DNA from: Myrica gale
Lineage: Eukaryota > Streptophyta > Magnoliopsida > Fagales > Myricaceae
Length of the DNA: 64,000 bases
Assembly: GCA_963930655.1 (NCBI GenBank)
Contig: OZ005606.1
Span: 21,120,001 to 21,184,000, forward strand
Direction of reading: 5' to 3'
In this document: positions 32,340 to 43,662 of the stretch, in pieces
Layout of the letters: every line of letters starts with the position of its first letter
How positions within the stretch are numbered: the stretch's first letter is position 1
Notes under the pieces: model-generated
What the model was told of the DNA's origin: nothing
Database searches by the model: none
Seen by the model: the letters and a program-made list of their open reading frames with translations, nothing else
Position numbers and translations under genes: made by a program

Positions 32340-33906
32340 AATTAATTCAAATATGTGGAAAACGGTTCGAACGCTAACAAAAGTCATTTGAATGTTGTAA
32401 CGTGCACACACTTACAAAACAAGTCTGGACCCTTACTCCATCCGAACGATATTTCTAGCATGCACACGGTTTTTATTAGGAAACCGTTCGCACAGTAATA
32501 AAATACGTTCCAACGTGTTCTGCAGAAATTGCGTCCGAACTTTGTTTGTAAAAGTTCTAATTGTTTTTTAAGCTGACAAAAAATATTTCGTCATAATGAA
32601 ACAACGATGCTATTTACATTACATATTTACATTATCGTTTGGACGTTGTTATACAACGGTGCATACATTTATTCCGTGAAAAAATGGATTTCGTCACATT
32701 GGACTAACTGTTCGCATGAGTTCTGCGAATGTATAGAGAGAACATTCACACAGCTCATGCGAACGGATGGACTGTACTGGGCATGAAAATTTTCAATTAC
32801 GTCAGTATGACACCAAACCGTTTAGATGGTTTCGAGCGACAGAACAAGAAAATCGTCACCTAAAATATTGGTTGACGGGCATTGGGTGACAATTCGGATG
32901 ATAACTCGGTTTTGTCACCTAAAACCTTAGTTGACGAAATTAGTACTTTGGGTGAGAAAAAAATATTTTTTCTTGAATTTTAACCCCCTTCTCTTAGCTA
33001 ATTCCCTCTTCCAATTCTCAACTCCCAGATTCACTTTATAAGAATAGGACGATGAACTATTTGATGACCCCTAGTTACTGGTTGCTCTGTCTGTACCCCA
33101 ACATTGGTGATACTTCTCCCAGAGCGATCCATGGTCAACCTAGCAAAAATTGTCCACACGTAAGCACAAATCGTTCGCACGTAATTTAAACGGCGACGTT
33201 TATATTTAGAAGGCGTCTAAACGTTGTCGAGCACGTCCGGACTACTATAGAAAATCGTCCGAACGGTACTTCGATGAACACAAACCAAACAACGTACTTT
33301 GATGACACAAAGAACACAACAAAATTCGAATGCATGAAATTGAAAAACAAACTCACGAAGAAGGTGTCCACATGGTTTTCATAGGCGTTCGGACACATCT
33401 CAACGATTATATTCACACGTGGGCCAATCAAATTCAACATTATTAAATATATCTGATTCGAAAATCTTCTAGAACTTACATCGTCTAGACGGTCCAATCA
33501 GTTTCTTCATCACGTGTGTGAAGTTTTGCAACATGGAAGCACACGGTTCGTGGAAGAAGCATTCATACCTATGCGGACATGTTTTCAGCTTCAGGACAGT
33601 GTTATTTTTTCATGTTAAGCTCATGTTTACGTCTGAATGAGATTGAGTGTTCTTGACGATTTTTAATTTTTATTACGTATATTACGTATTTGTAACAATT
33701 TTTATCGTCACTCATTCGTGACGAGGTGTATGTTGTCACACTAAAAAACCGTCCAAACAATTTTAGGACTTGTCCAGACAGTTCTGGCGTTCTTTGATGA
33801 TTTTGAGTGACAAAATTAATATTCTGACATGAAATGGCCACTTTAGGTGATCAAATTTGGTTTGACACCCAAATTGTTTTCACCGACAACTAAGGTTCTT
33901 GTAGTG
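32340..33906. repeat. right subterminal repeat region of the composite CACTA block
   Basis: AACGGTTCGAACG, GTCCGGACT, CCGTTCGCACAG and related motifs recur on both strands, and the tip repeats TGGGTGACAAAA-like phrases before ending TTCTTGTAGTG. It is the counterpart of 20443-21180. Confidence 0.75.
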
Positions 33907-34340
33907 CCTACGAGGTTGATTAACTTTCATGATTCCACTTTTGTGATCTTTATAATATTCAATATAATTTTCCATACAGCGCTATATAACATCTGACTTT
34001 TTTAGAATTGAGCTATGAACTTACGGGACTCTTGGATTGGGGGATGAACTGTCAAAAAAATTATTTTTCATTTAATTGATGAAAAATTTTAATAGAGGGT
34101 GTAAAGCGTTAAAACTCTCATATGTAATTGGAGGGCATAAAGTAGTATATTTGTCCTAAATAAATACTAAACAACATCACAAAGGGCTTAAAGTGCAACA
34201 TCAATTGTAAGTTAGTTTCGACAGTTGGAACTACGGAATGGCTTATGATAAAAAATAAAAAATAAAAGACCCCTCTTTTAGAGAGTTCTCTCTACACCCT
34301 ACGAGCAGTGCTATATTCATGAGTGTCACCTAAAGAATTT
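33907..34340. other. gene-free stretch
   Basis: AT-rich DNA with no supported feature between the CACTA block and the gag remnant. Confidence 0.4.
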
Positions 34341-35110
34341 ATGAGAATATCTAATTGTGTGACCGCTAAGGAAGCTTAGGATATTTTAGCTCTTACACAT
34401 GATGGTGCTAAGGCCGTAAGGGATTCTAAATTTCAGTTGAACGTGTCTAAGTTCGAAGAGATTCGGATGAGATACGATGAGAGTTTCGACGAATTTTATG
34501 GTAAACTTACAGCCATAGTAAAAGATAGTTTTAGCCTTGGAGAGAAAATTTCAGAATTTAAGGTTGTGCGAAAAGTTTTAAAATCCCTCCTTGAAAGGTT
34601 TAGATGAAAAATTACTGCATAGAAGAGAGTAAGGTGTTAGACGATATTAAAGTTGATAAGCTAGTTGGTTCTTTACAAACGTACGAGCTGACTTTTCCTT
34701 CATCTAGTAAGAGTAAGCCTATTGCTCTTAAAACTATTAAAGAAGAAGAGGATTTCTCATTAGATGATTCCTTAGAAGATAAAGATATGAAACTTTTTGT
34801 AAAGAATTTTCGAAAGGCTTTCTTATTCAAGAAAGGTAGAAATTGGAAGGATAAAAAATGGAGTTCTAAATCCTTTAACAAACCTTGCTGGAAATCCTTT
34901 GTTGAAAAGGATAAAGGAGATCAAAAGAAAAATGTAGAGATTGGTGTACAATGTCATGGGTGTAAAGGGTATGCTCACGTGAAAGTTGTGTCCAACCCAC
35001 TTAAAGGCACAAAAAAACCATGCCATGAATGCAACACTCACGTTAGACTCAGATACTTCTTCTTCCTACAGAGAAATTTCTACGAAAGAGTTGTTGTTTT
35101 GTTTAAAAAC
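34341..35110 (+). pseudogene. copia gag (UBN2 type) remnant
   Basis: The frame reads MRISNCVTAKEA, a stop in place of the usual Trp, then DILALTHDGAKAVRDSKFQL, FEEIRMRYDESFDEFYGKLT and VVRKVLKSLLERFR, the UBN2 gag signature. After a frameshift near 34603 it continues IEESKVLDDIKVDKLVGSLQ and a Lys/Ser-rich tail. A degenerate zinc knuckle (CHGCKGYAHVK) lacks its last cysteine. No protease, integrase or reverse transcriptase follows, so this is a truncated retrotransposon piece. Confidence 0.8.
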
Positions 35111-35124
35111 AAAAATTAAAAAAA

Positions 35125-35340
35125 ATGAAAATTTGATGCAAAAATAAAATAAAATAAACCTTGAAGCGAATAGAGAAGTTGATAGATAATTTTGACACTC
35201 AAACACCACCTAAATATCACATTTAGATGTGAGAGTCAAAAAAATAGGTGGAGAATATGCACAAATTGTATACAATTAATGAAAATTTGATGTAAAAAAA
35301 TAAAATTAAACTTGAAGAGAATAGAGAAGTTGATAGATAC
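35125..35340 (+). repeat. direct repeat of about 64 bp
   Basis: The segment GAAAATTTGATGCAAAAATA...AGAGAAGTTGATAGATA at 35125-35188 recurs at 35281-35339 with a few changes. It could be a local duplication or target-site remnant; no gene is present. Confidence 0.65.
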
Positions 35341-35439
35341 TTGACAGCATAAATGGAGTAAGCAAATTTTCACTTGGAAATAAAATAACCAAGCGATTTC
35401 ATTTGCAAAGCTGTAAACATTTTCTTTAAAAAAATCACC

Positions 35440-35805
35440 TTTTTGTGAAAGTATTTTTGAAAGTAAAAAAGTTCACTACTAACATTTAAATCTCAAAAAA
35501 TTCAATACCAACGCCAACTCATTTTCAAACAAACTTCAATACCTAAAAAACATTCATCAAATCATTTCTCTCCATACTTTTCACTAAAGTTAAATATTTT
35601 TTATTACAAAAATCCATCAAATCATCCTCCTTTACATTTTTTTCTAAATTTAAATAAAAATCAATCTACAATCATATATCTTTAAAATTTTCTCCAACTT
35701 TTAACAAACACCAATAAAACTTCAATCTACCTACATATTCACATCACTTATAAATTTTCTACATACTTTTAGAATTTGTTATTTCCAAACGTCACCTAGA
35801 ATATG
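35440..35805 (-). repeat. AT-rich dispersed repeat, copy C (minus strand)
   Basis: The plus strand reads AATCATTTCTCTCC, CTCCAACTTTTAACAAACACC and TTTCCAAACGTCACC, the complement of phrases found at 11360-11775 and 13640-13970. Non-coding, MITE-like. Confidence 0.55.
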
Positions 35806-36410
35806 TTCTAGAGTAAAAACACCTATTTCCTATAATTCAATTTCTAAAATATGATATTTACTTTTAACAAATCAGTCCTTGGGGTACAATTTTGAACACG
35901 TGGTCTAATTTTTTAGACAGACAAATCATTTCGTCCATCAAAAGTTAACCCACTAATGGGGACAAGGTCTAGGATAGGCTATCCGACCCCAAAAATGTAT
36001 ATCTTGACCCCTAACCTATATCAGTTTTTCATTAGTCGGCTAACTTTTGGAAGTCAAAAGGACATATATGTATGAAAATTTGGACCACAAGGATGGTCTT
36101 GTTCAAAGTTATACGCTAAGGACTAATTTCTTAAAAGTCAATACCATGAAGACTTTAGCGGTAATTAAGCCTAATTTTTAAAAGCATTAAAGTTGTCTCA
36201 TTTAGTTTGGAGACAAATAGTATTTGAAGTCTTAAAAAAAAGATAGTATTTTTGGTAGTGGGATTGCAAGAAATTTGGGAGGGAGAGACAAAATGGTATT
36301 CGAAGGTGTAGAAGAGAGGATGAGATAGTATTTTGGCCTCACAAAGAGAATTTTTTACAAAAAAAAAAAAAATTGGGCGTCTGTGGGACATTGGAACCCA
36401 AGCGGTTCAC
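35806..36410. other. gene-free stretch
   Basis: AT-rich DNA with an A-run at 36358-36371 and no supported coding region. Confidence 0.35.
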
Positions 36411-36650
36411 TCTTCAAAGATCTCTTTTCAGCTGAACCGGTGCAGTGTCCTCCTCAGCTAAATGACTTTAGTCCCTAAGCTGATTTCGGATGAGGAGATC
36501 CCGAGACTGTGTAGGATCCCAGATGAGATGGAGATTTGGGAAGCTGTTAAAATTATTGGTGGTTCCAAGGCGCTAGGACCGGATAGGTGCTCCCGTGTTC
36601 TATCAAAACTACTGGCCAACTTCTGGACCTCACAATATCGCGAAATGATG
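36411..36650 (+). pseudogene. LINE reverse-transcriptase fragment
   Basis: The frame starting at 36462 encodes LISDEEIPRLCRIPDEMEIW, then AVKIIGGSKALGPDRCSRVL. It matches the stretch just before the first reverse-transcriptase motif in plant L1-like LINEs, where KAPGPDG is usual; here it reads KALGPDR. Compare KAPGPDGMTG in the intact LINE at 55099-61433. Only about 60 codons remain. Confidence 0.75.
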
Positions 36651-37007
36651 CTCTGATAATGATGTAATAGGACCCTTTAGTAACTCAAAACTTTCCGTCA
36701 GACGTTGTATGTGTTGATGTTTTCGCTCCTGTTCTTTGAGCCCATCTTCGGCAATGAAGTCTTGGTTGCTGAGTAAATAAAAATTGTAAGTTAGTTTCAC
36801 TATTCTCGTCGCTTTCTCAATGTAGAGCTGGAGTTCCTTCCCACAAATCCAATTTCGTAAGTCGAGTAGATGCTGATTAGTTTAAGTAAACAATGGAGTG
36901 TCTTATCAGCCTCAAATAAGTGTTCTACATTTACTTTCACCTACACAAACAGAGAGGAGATAAAAGAAGACAGAGAGAGACTTGTGTGATCCACAGCCTC
37001 TTTTATG

Positions 37008-37038
<31 letters not shown>

Positions 37039-37548
37039 CTTTGCCAGTTGCTTCCATTAGGTCATTTTCAATATTTTGGTCCTAAATTTTGTAAAGCTGA
37101 CGGATTGGTTTTTGAATACCATTTGACCATATGAATCAAATTACAGTTCCATGTCAAGATTTCTCTAGATTATCATCGAACTTTGACAATGGAGATATTT
37201 ACTTCTCTTGTAACATCAAAACAAGCAGAATATGAATGGAAAAAGAGGCCAGCCACAATTGTTTTAGGTAAGTCATAGCAGCTTGGAAGAGTCTATTCAT
37301 TTGCCTGGCCATCATTATCCCATATCTTTTGTCCGCGCAACTCCAGTAAACAGCCAACACTGCAAGGCAGAAAAGCATCAAATGAACTTGAAAGTCCTCC
37401 CACTAATCTTTAAATTCTAGATGTGGGGAAGATATATCCTGTGATATGCAGAACATGCAGTGAAGTGATAGTTACTTGTAATGAAAATGAAAAAGGATCT
37501 CCTTTTGTTTAATTCTGGTGTTGATATTTTGTTGTGATCTCGAAAACC
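36651..37548. other. gene-free stretch with (AT)n microsatellite
   Basis: A (AT)14 run lies at 37011-37038. On the minus strand an AG acceptor near 37360 precedes about 50 open codons (VLAVYWSCADKRYGIMMARQ...) that look exon-like but match no family I recognise. Nothing else is supported. Confidence 0.4.
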
Positions 37549-38639
37549 CACTACAAAAAAATCGGTCTATAGCGGCGGTCTTTTTAGCGGTCGTCGCTAA
37601 AAACGCCGCTAAATGATTTTTTTGCTGCGTTTTGCAAAAAATGCTGCTAAAGACGGTCTTTTTAGCGGCGGTCCTATAGACCCCCTTTAGTAGCATTTTT
37701 GCAAAATGGCGGCGCTCTTTTTAGCCGTGGTCACTGACCGCCGCTATAGACCCCCCTTTAGCAACGTTTTTTGAAAACGCTGCTAGAAATTAGGTATCTA
37801 TCGCGGCGGTAGAGTGTACCTTTAGCAGCAGTTTTTATAGCGGCGTTTTTGTTAAAAACGCTGCTATAGGTATATTTGGGAAAAAAATTAAAAAATTATA
37901 TTTTATTTAATGTTAATAATTATATTATAGACTATTTTATTCATTTTAATACATAATTTTATTTTGTCGCGTGTTTAAAGTACATTTTAGGAGACCTACA
38001 TAATAAAATATGGAATTAGAGAGTGTTATGAAAATTGAAGTTGTTATATGGAATTAGAAATAATGTTATGAAAGTTATATTTATGATTATTATGGTAATT
38101 TTATTTTTATTGACTAAATCTAAGTAGTTTAGACATCTATTATCATATGCTTATAATGAGCATATATATTTGTAATAATTAGTAATATAATAATATTTAA
38201 TTATGACATATTATTTAATTTCAAACAAAAAGATATTGTGAGATTAATTAGCTTACACAATTAAAGAACGGTCTTGTTTGGTAAGACGGAATTGGACAAA
38301 GAAAAGAGAGTTCTCGACCGGAACAACGGCCAACAAAGACCGTAATCACATAGATAACTACTCCTCCCCTTCTCCGTCTTTAAGGCTTTAAGGCGAACCG
38401 TAACTTAATATCTGATCAGAGTAGTTTATATTTTTAAATTATAAATATTATATATTATTACTATCAACTGTTTTAATTAACAATTATATTTCATTAATTT
38501 TTAATATAAGACTAATTAATTAAGACATATTATTTATTTCTAAAAAAAGAAAATGTAACGTATTATAAAAAATAAATAACAAATTATACAAAATATAATT
38601 TACTAAAAATATATAACTACAAATAAAAAAAACTTTCTT

Positions 38640-39060
38640 AAAAACTTTCGTTCCCCTACCTAAAACGCGGTCGTTCTGAAAGGGTTCACCAGGAAGACCT
38701 TGGCCTGAACTACCAAGAGGGGGAGCACGAGGAAGAGGATAACATACGAGATGCAGCACCAGTGACATCCATGTGCACCTTTGACACTCCTACAGCACGC
38801 GCGGCAGGAGAACATGACAGCCCATGGCGCACACAGCCGAGGTACTACTGACAAGTCAAGCAGCAGCAGATGACCAAGAGTGGCTAACCACATCAGCCCC
38901 GCCGGCAGCAGAGCACCACCACCCTTAGCGGTGACCGGACGGGAAGTAACGAGCATGGCCTTGGGAGACGGAGGAGCACCACCACACAAGGAGGAGCATG
39001 GCGGCATCGCCACCGTATAGGACGTCGGACGGCGGCAAGATCAATCTTTCAGGATCGCAT
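38640..39060. other. GC-rich cargo segment of unknown origin
   Basis: About 420 bp are clearly more GC-rich than the surrounding CACTA DNA and hold overlapping open frames on both strands. On the plus strand one frame reads VTGREVTSMALGDGGAPPHK; on the minus strand a Leu/Cys-rich 117-codon frame is open. Neither was recognised. Composition suggests captured exon DNA. Confidence 0.4.
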
Positions 39061-39076
39061 CTTCAGAGATTGGCCT

Positions 39077-40155
39077 TGATTATGGTAGTTATTAAATAAA
39101 TCTTATCTTCTAGAATTAGATATTTCTAGAAGATTATCTTTTGAATTTTGAAGTTATAGGAATTAGTCAAATCTCCTTGATTCTAGGGATTGTTTCCTTT
39201 GAATTTTGAAGATTTGAATTAGATTGATTTGATTTAGATTTGATGTGGTTTGAATTTGAATTAGGTATGTAATTCAAATCTCCTTGATTAAAGGGATTTG
39301 ATTTAGAATTTGAATAATTTGTTATTGAGTCAGTTAGGGTTGTTAGCTCCTAAGGATGTCTATATAAACACCCTTATGAGCATTAGAGGATTCATTCAGA
39401 GTATTGAGTATTGAGAGCTAGAGAGCTTTCTGAGTGTGGTCAAGCATTGACACGTTTATGCTAGTAACTTGGAGGCTAATAACCTCTTAAGTTGGGTGTG
39501 CTTGGGCTAATAACCCTTGTGCAATTGTTCTTGTGTTCTTGTGGTTCGAAGGACTAATAATCCTTAGACCACGTTCTTCGTAATAAAGAGTGAGGTATTC
39601 TTCAATTGTTGTGTGTTTGATCCTAAATTCTACGCTCGTGTGTTACTAGAAACGGTTCGGGAGGATCGATTACGGTGTTGGAGCAAATCGCGTGGAGGAG
39701 TTGGTGATTGTTGTGGAGTCCTAGACCGGGGACCCTAACAAATTGGTGCTTTCATTGAGATAACTTGAAGGGTGAAGATCTTCAAGAGGTAAACACGAGC
39801 ATGCAGTACTTTGATTCAGTTTCTTTGAATTGATTTGGTTGCAAAGTTGTTTTTGTTTGTGGAAGTTCATACTTGTGGTGGGGGTTCGATCTTCCTTTGG
39901 GAGAGAACCCACGGTTGAACTTGTTGCAGCCAAGTGTTTCAATGGCGGCCGCATCGAGTTCAGTTCCATCCAACAAAGATCGTTTTGAAGCTTTGGAGCT
40001 GTCATCTCGTTTGATGAAGGAGAAGATGGAGGAGACTACTACGTCCATGGCTGACATGCAAGGGGCCATCACCTCAGTCACATATGCTACATAGGAGAAT
40101 ATGAAGGCGGTGGAAGGTATGAGGCAAGACTTGCAAGCGATATTGGCAAGACTTG
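39077..40155 (+). mobile_element. gypsy retrotransposon fragment: LTR, primer site and gag start
   Basis: An LTR-like stretch begins about 39077 (TGATTATGGTAG) and ends CCTAACA at 39740, then comes the primer-binding-type sequence TTGGTGCTTTCATTGAG at 39743. A gag-like frame starts at 39942 (MAAASSSVPSNKDRFEALEL, SSRLMKEKMEE), meets a TAG at 40092 and continues to about 40155, where homology stops. No further domain or second LTR is present. It is nested inside the CACTA element. Confidence 0.75.
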
Positions 40156-41130
40156 TTTGTTGAACTTTTTCCTTGGTTTTGTTGTACTAAATGTGGAAAA
40201 ACTGCTACCTATTCTTTTCATGTTCCGAGATGGCTTGTTGGCTGGATGCTCCAATGGATTATACAAATGCCACCCATGTGCAATAATGGCGTCCTCTCTT
40301 CTATTTTTGTTGGAATCCTAGCTATAAAGTATGACTGCTGTGAGTTGAAGTTGAATCTGTGCTGCCTCTTTGACAAATAGGTGTCCTAAGTGACTAGACG
40401 ATGGGGGCCTACTGCATGTGTAATGTATTGGGCGCCTACTTTTTGATGAATTGGCAAATTTTCATGGCTTTTTGCTGTTTTGGCAACTCCTGATTAGTTC
40501 CTTTCATGTTCATATTGTTGTTGTTGTCTTTGTTAGGCATCTGAAGTGGGTCTCATCCTCATCTTAAAGCAGACTTGGTGATTTCATCTGTAGATATTTT
40601 TCAAGAAGCTGTTGGTACTCCTGTTAGTTCTTGGGTATTCCACTATGCAGTCGGTTAAAAGAGAGGAGGATCTCATCCTGTTTTGCTATTCTTTAGCTCA
40701 TATGCAGTTACTAATATATTTGTAGTTGCTTTTCAGCTCAGATGCAATTACTTTTGTTATGAAGCAACTTAGACAGCAAGGAGATGTTCAGGTACATATT
40801 ATACATGTGTTAATGTATTGGGCGCCTAAACTGGTATAACCTAGAAACCTAGGCTAAGCAATTTTTTCTTTTCATTACTATTTCATTTTCTAGTTTTTTT
40901 GTATCAAATGTGCTATCTGAAAAATAGAAGTGAAGCTTAATGTACCCCGACCTGATTGCAATGAAAAGTGTTTTGCGGTTTAAAATGGAAGTGAAGCTTA
41001 GAGGATGTTGATGTGTCAAATGAGAAAGATTTTAATTAATCTTTGCTTATTGTGTTGTATTTGAATATTTTAGGCAGTCATTGCTTATTGTTATTTTTCA
41101 TTAGAAATTTGTTACTTTTTAGATTACTTT
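40156..41130 (+). pseudogene. captured exon-intron sequence, parent unknown
   Basis: A clean 55-bp exon candidate (40737-40791) stands between a TTGCTTTTCAG acceptor and a GGTACA donor and encodes SDAITFVMKQLRQQGDVQ. Intron-like T-rich DNA lies on both sides. The parent gene was not recognised. Capture by the CACTA element is inferred from position. Confidence 0.4.
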
Positions 41131-41559
41131 TAGAGATTCTTGTGTTTGTTGTAAAATATTATTAATCAATGATGAAGTATATTTTGTTTTATTCTCTTTG
41201 TTCTTTAATTTTTTACATACAATGAATTATGGTTATTAAAATAAATTTGTTACTGATTAGGAAAATATAAGAAAAAATTAGTGGTGTTTTAAAAAGGAAA
41301 AAAACGTTGGCACAGAGACCGCCGTTAAATGTCTGTACCAGCGTTTTCACGAAACGCTGCGGTAAGGGAAAATTTGCGTTCGGGTCTATAGCGGCGGTCG
41401 CGACCGCCGCCATAGATCCGAGATCTTCACCAGCGGTCTCGCAAACCGCCGCTATAGATCTACTGCGACGGACCTATAGCGGCGGTCGTGTAGCAGCGGT
41501 TTTTTTTACCTTTAGCAACGGTTTCTGACCACCGCTAAAGGCCATTTTTTTTTGTAGTG

Positions 41560-41987
41560 ACCTTTTCTGTGACTCGGAAACAAAAAAAGATTTTGTTCTG
41601 ATAAAAGATGGCAAATTGAAGCTGGTTTAGGCACCCCGAAGACAGTTGTGGAGGAAGTGTCCATGGAGTTTAACTCCAGGACATTGAGGGCTCCTCCAGA
41701 ACTTTTTGTAATGATTGAAGATTGATAGGATAGAAATTAAGTAGAAAAGGATTCCCTTCCATTATCTTAATTCCATTCTCCGGCCTTATATCTCAGTTTC
41801 ACAATTGATATGAAGTGGAACGCAAGAATGAACATCTTTTGTGGATTTCCGAAGTGTAAAGAACTTGCTTTTGTGAAAAGTGATTGGCATGGTTGGTGAA
41901 GCATTATAAGCCAAATCTTTAATTAATTGCAATACAATAAGCATGTGAACTAGTACTCTATAAACCATTTTTCACAGTAAGAAACAG
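41560..41987. other. gene-free stretch
   Basis: No feature is supported between the second CACTA element and the gypsy relic. Confidence 0.35.
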
Positions 41988-42600
41988 AAGAAGCCGGTCA
42001 TTCATCTCCTTTCCACCCGAAAGAAGGAAGAGGAAAGTCTGCGAGATTATGTGGCGCGCTTCAACCAGGAAAAGCTCAACGTTGAAGACCCGTAAGATAA
42101 AGTGGTGCTCACCTCCATAGTAGTCGGTTTAACATATGAGAGATTTTCATTTTCTATGGGGAAGAAACAAGTCGTCGACCAAGAAAAGAAAATAAGGAGT
42201 CTCAACCAGGCTCCCCACAATAGAAGGAGAAGGAAGAGTAGACTCACAAGCCGAACCACGAACGAATCGACTAAGGTTGCAATTTACTCCTCTCAACACA
42301 CCCCCAAGAAAAATTCTCATGGAGATTCGAAACAATCCCGAGATACAATGACCCCCGAAAATGAGGTCTGACCCCAACAAACGAGATAGCCAAAAATTAT
42401 GTCGTTTCACAATGACCATGGACACACACAGACAAATGCATACAACTGAAGAGACAAATAGAGGCTCTCATTCAACAAGGGTGTCTTCAACAATTCACTA
42501 CAACTAGACCAGCAAAGAACCAAGAGTTCCCGAGAACCGACGCTTGGGGCTCTATCGGAGGCATGAGAGGCAACCTCGTGAGGATCGTAGGGATAATGAA
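41988..42600 (+). pseudogene. gypsy gag relic
   Basis: The frame KKPVIHLLSTRKKEEESLRD, then YVARFNQEKLNVEDP, is the retrotransposon-gag core. After a TAA at 42093 it continues DKVVLTSIVVGLTYERFSFS and a basic tail to 42371. Further on, shifted frames give HNDHGHTQT and CIQLKRQIEALIQQGCLQQF, matching the HxDxGHxTxxCxxLKxxIExLIxxG region of plant gypsy gag. Stops and shifts make it non-functional and no LTRs were found. Confidence 0.8.
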
Positions 42601-43189
42601 GCCCCACAGCAGAGAGGGAAGTCACGTGAAGATCGAGATGCATTTACTCGGACGTGTTGACCGTAAACCAAATGATTCATCAATAATTATGGATGGATAT
42701 TTTTTTATATATAATCTAGGTTTATTATTTTTTATAATTTTTTTATCTTTTGCTTATTTATTTTTGGAATGTGATCTTTATTAACCTCAAATACCGTTAT
42801 AGAAATAAATGAACCCTAAATACCAAATTGAAAAAGGTTAAAAAATCACATGGACTGCCCGACTTATTAACAGGAGCACAGATATATCAAAACTGAAAAA
42901 AATGGTAGGCCCAAAGATAGATAACAATCTCCAGATAAATGGATGAAACTATCATCCTTCCTGCCTGCCACCCTCCTCCAACTGTGATGTCTAAACCTTT
43001 AGAGATGCGAACAGTTTGAGTCTTGAGATTTTGAAATACCACGTAATTAAGCTTTGTTTTTAAAAAGCCCAATAAATCTGGACCTATAATGGGCCAAACC
43101 TGCAACCTCTATATGACCCAAAAAAAAGGGCCCTTTGGTCACAGGGCACTTTCGTATCCATGTTTGAGTGTCAAAATTTTGGTCTTAAT
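42601..43189. other. gene-free stretch
   Basis: AT-rich DNA. A 72-codon frame on the minus strand near 43105-42887 has no recognisable motif. Confidence 0.3.
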
Positions 43190-43350
43190 TAAGTAAATTA
43201 TAAAATAATACATTTCTTCTCCATCAAAATTATTCATTTTCATTATAATATCCTTCTCTCTTCACTTTTTCACTGACTCTCATAAATTATCTTCATTTTT
43301 TCACCGACTCCAATACTCCAAAATGTTAACACTCAAACACCAAATCAAAA
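43190..43350 (-). repeat. AT-rich dispersed repeat, copy D
   Basis: Contains TTTTTCACTGACTCTCATAA and TTTTTCACCGACTCCAATAC, the phrasing of the other small AT-rich repeats (compare 49268-49516). Edges are unclear. Confidence 0.4.
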
Positions 43351-43559
43351 CCTTACTACTAATTCGTTTGATCACAGCAACATACCTACTCTATTTTTAT
43401 TTATTTTTTCAGTTAGTAGAGGAGATGACAAATATGTTTTTGCAGAACCAATAGACGCGAGCGCCCCTATTCGCCCTAGCCTGATTCTGACACGGAGCAC
43501 AGCGAAAAATTCTAGACACTCAAACCGATCTCACAATCTAAATATCAATTAATTCAAAA

Positions 43560-43662
43560 ACTTACTCGTAAAATATGATTCAAACTCACGCCAACCCAAC
43601 TGTATAACAGTTTATCCAAGATAAATGCTTATCCTTTTAACTATTGAGCTATTACCTTGCAA
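43560..43662 (-). repeat. tRNA-related SINE-like sequence
   Basis: On the minus strand a box-A-like TAGCTCAATAGTTA (43638-43651) is followed about 50 bp later by a box-B-like GAGTTTGAATCAT (43575-43587), the internal RNA polymerase III promoter layout of tRNA-derived SINEs. It does not fold into a complete tRNA. A tail and target duplication were not identified. Confidence 0.4.

Larger units (their letters stand above)
20443..33906. mobile_element. composite block: two decayed Ptta/En-Spm (CACTA-type) elements head to head
   Basis: The left end is CATTACAACAAAAA and the right end TTCTTGTAGTG, inverted CACTA-type termini with one change in the first six bases. Inside both ends lie arrays of ACCGTTCGNACGG-like subterminal motifs and phrases such as TTGTCACCCAAAGTG. 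The left half (to about 23600) encodes two transposon proteins on the minus strand; the right half (from about 24450) encodes homologues of both on the plus strand. Both outer ends are therefore 3' ends and the 5' regions meet in the middle. The two halves differ at about half of aligned residues, so this is not a recent duplication. Flanking trinucleotides (GAT and CCT) do not match. All protein genes are broken, and the right half carries two later insertions. Confidence 0.8.
37549..41559 (+). mobile_element. second non-autonomous CACTA element of the same family
   Basis: Begins CACTACAAAAAAATCGG and ends TTTTTTTTTGTAGTG, with the 3-bp duplication ACC at 37546-37548 and 41560-41562. Both ends carry GCGGCGGTC/CCGCCGCTATAGA arrays (37563-37870 and about 41320-41550). 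The inner flanks match those of the element at 2161-6379 almost phrase for phrase (for example TGTTAATAATTATATTATAG on the left and TTGTTGTAAAATATTATTAA on the right). The cargo differs: a GC-rich patch, a gypsy LTR/gag fragment and exon-like pieces. No transposase is encoded. Confidence 0.93.

Noticed and set aside
20440-33909. A single simple CACTA insertion with target duplication
   Set aside because: The flanking trinucleotides GAT and CCT differ and the two halves are inverted relative to each other.
38660-39013. 117-codon Leu/Cys-rich minus-strand frame as a membrane protein gene
   Set aside because: It has no family match, lies in a GC-rich cargo patch of a transposon, and open frames exist there on both strands.
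43575-43651. A functional tRNA gene
   Set aside because: Box A and box B motifs are too far apart and no cloverleaf can be drawn; treated as SINE-like.
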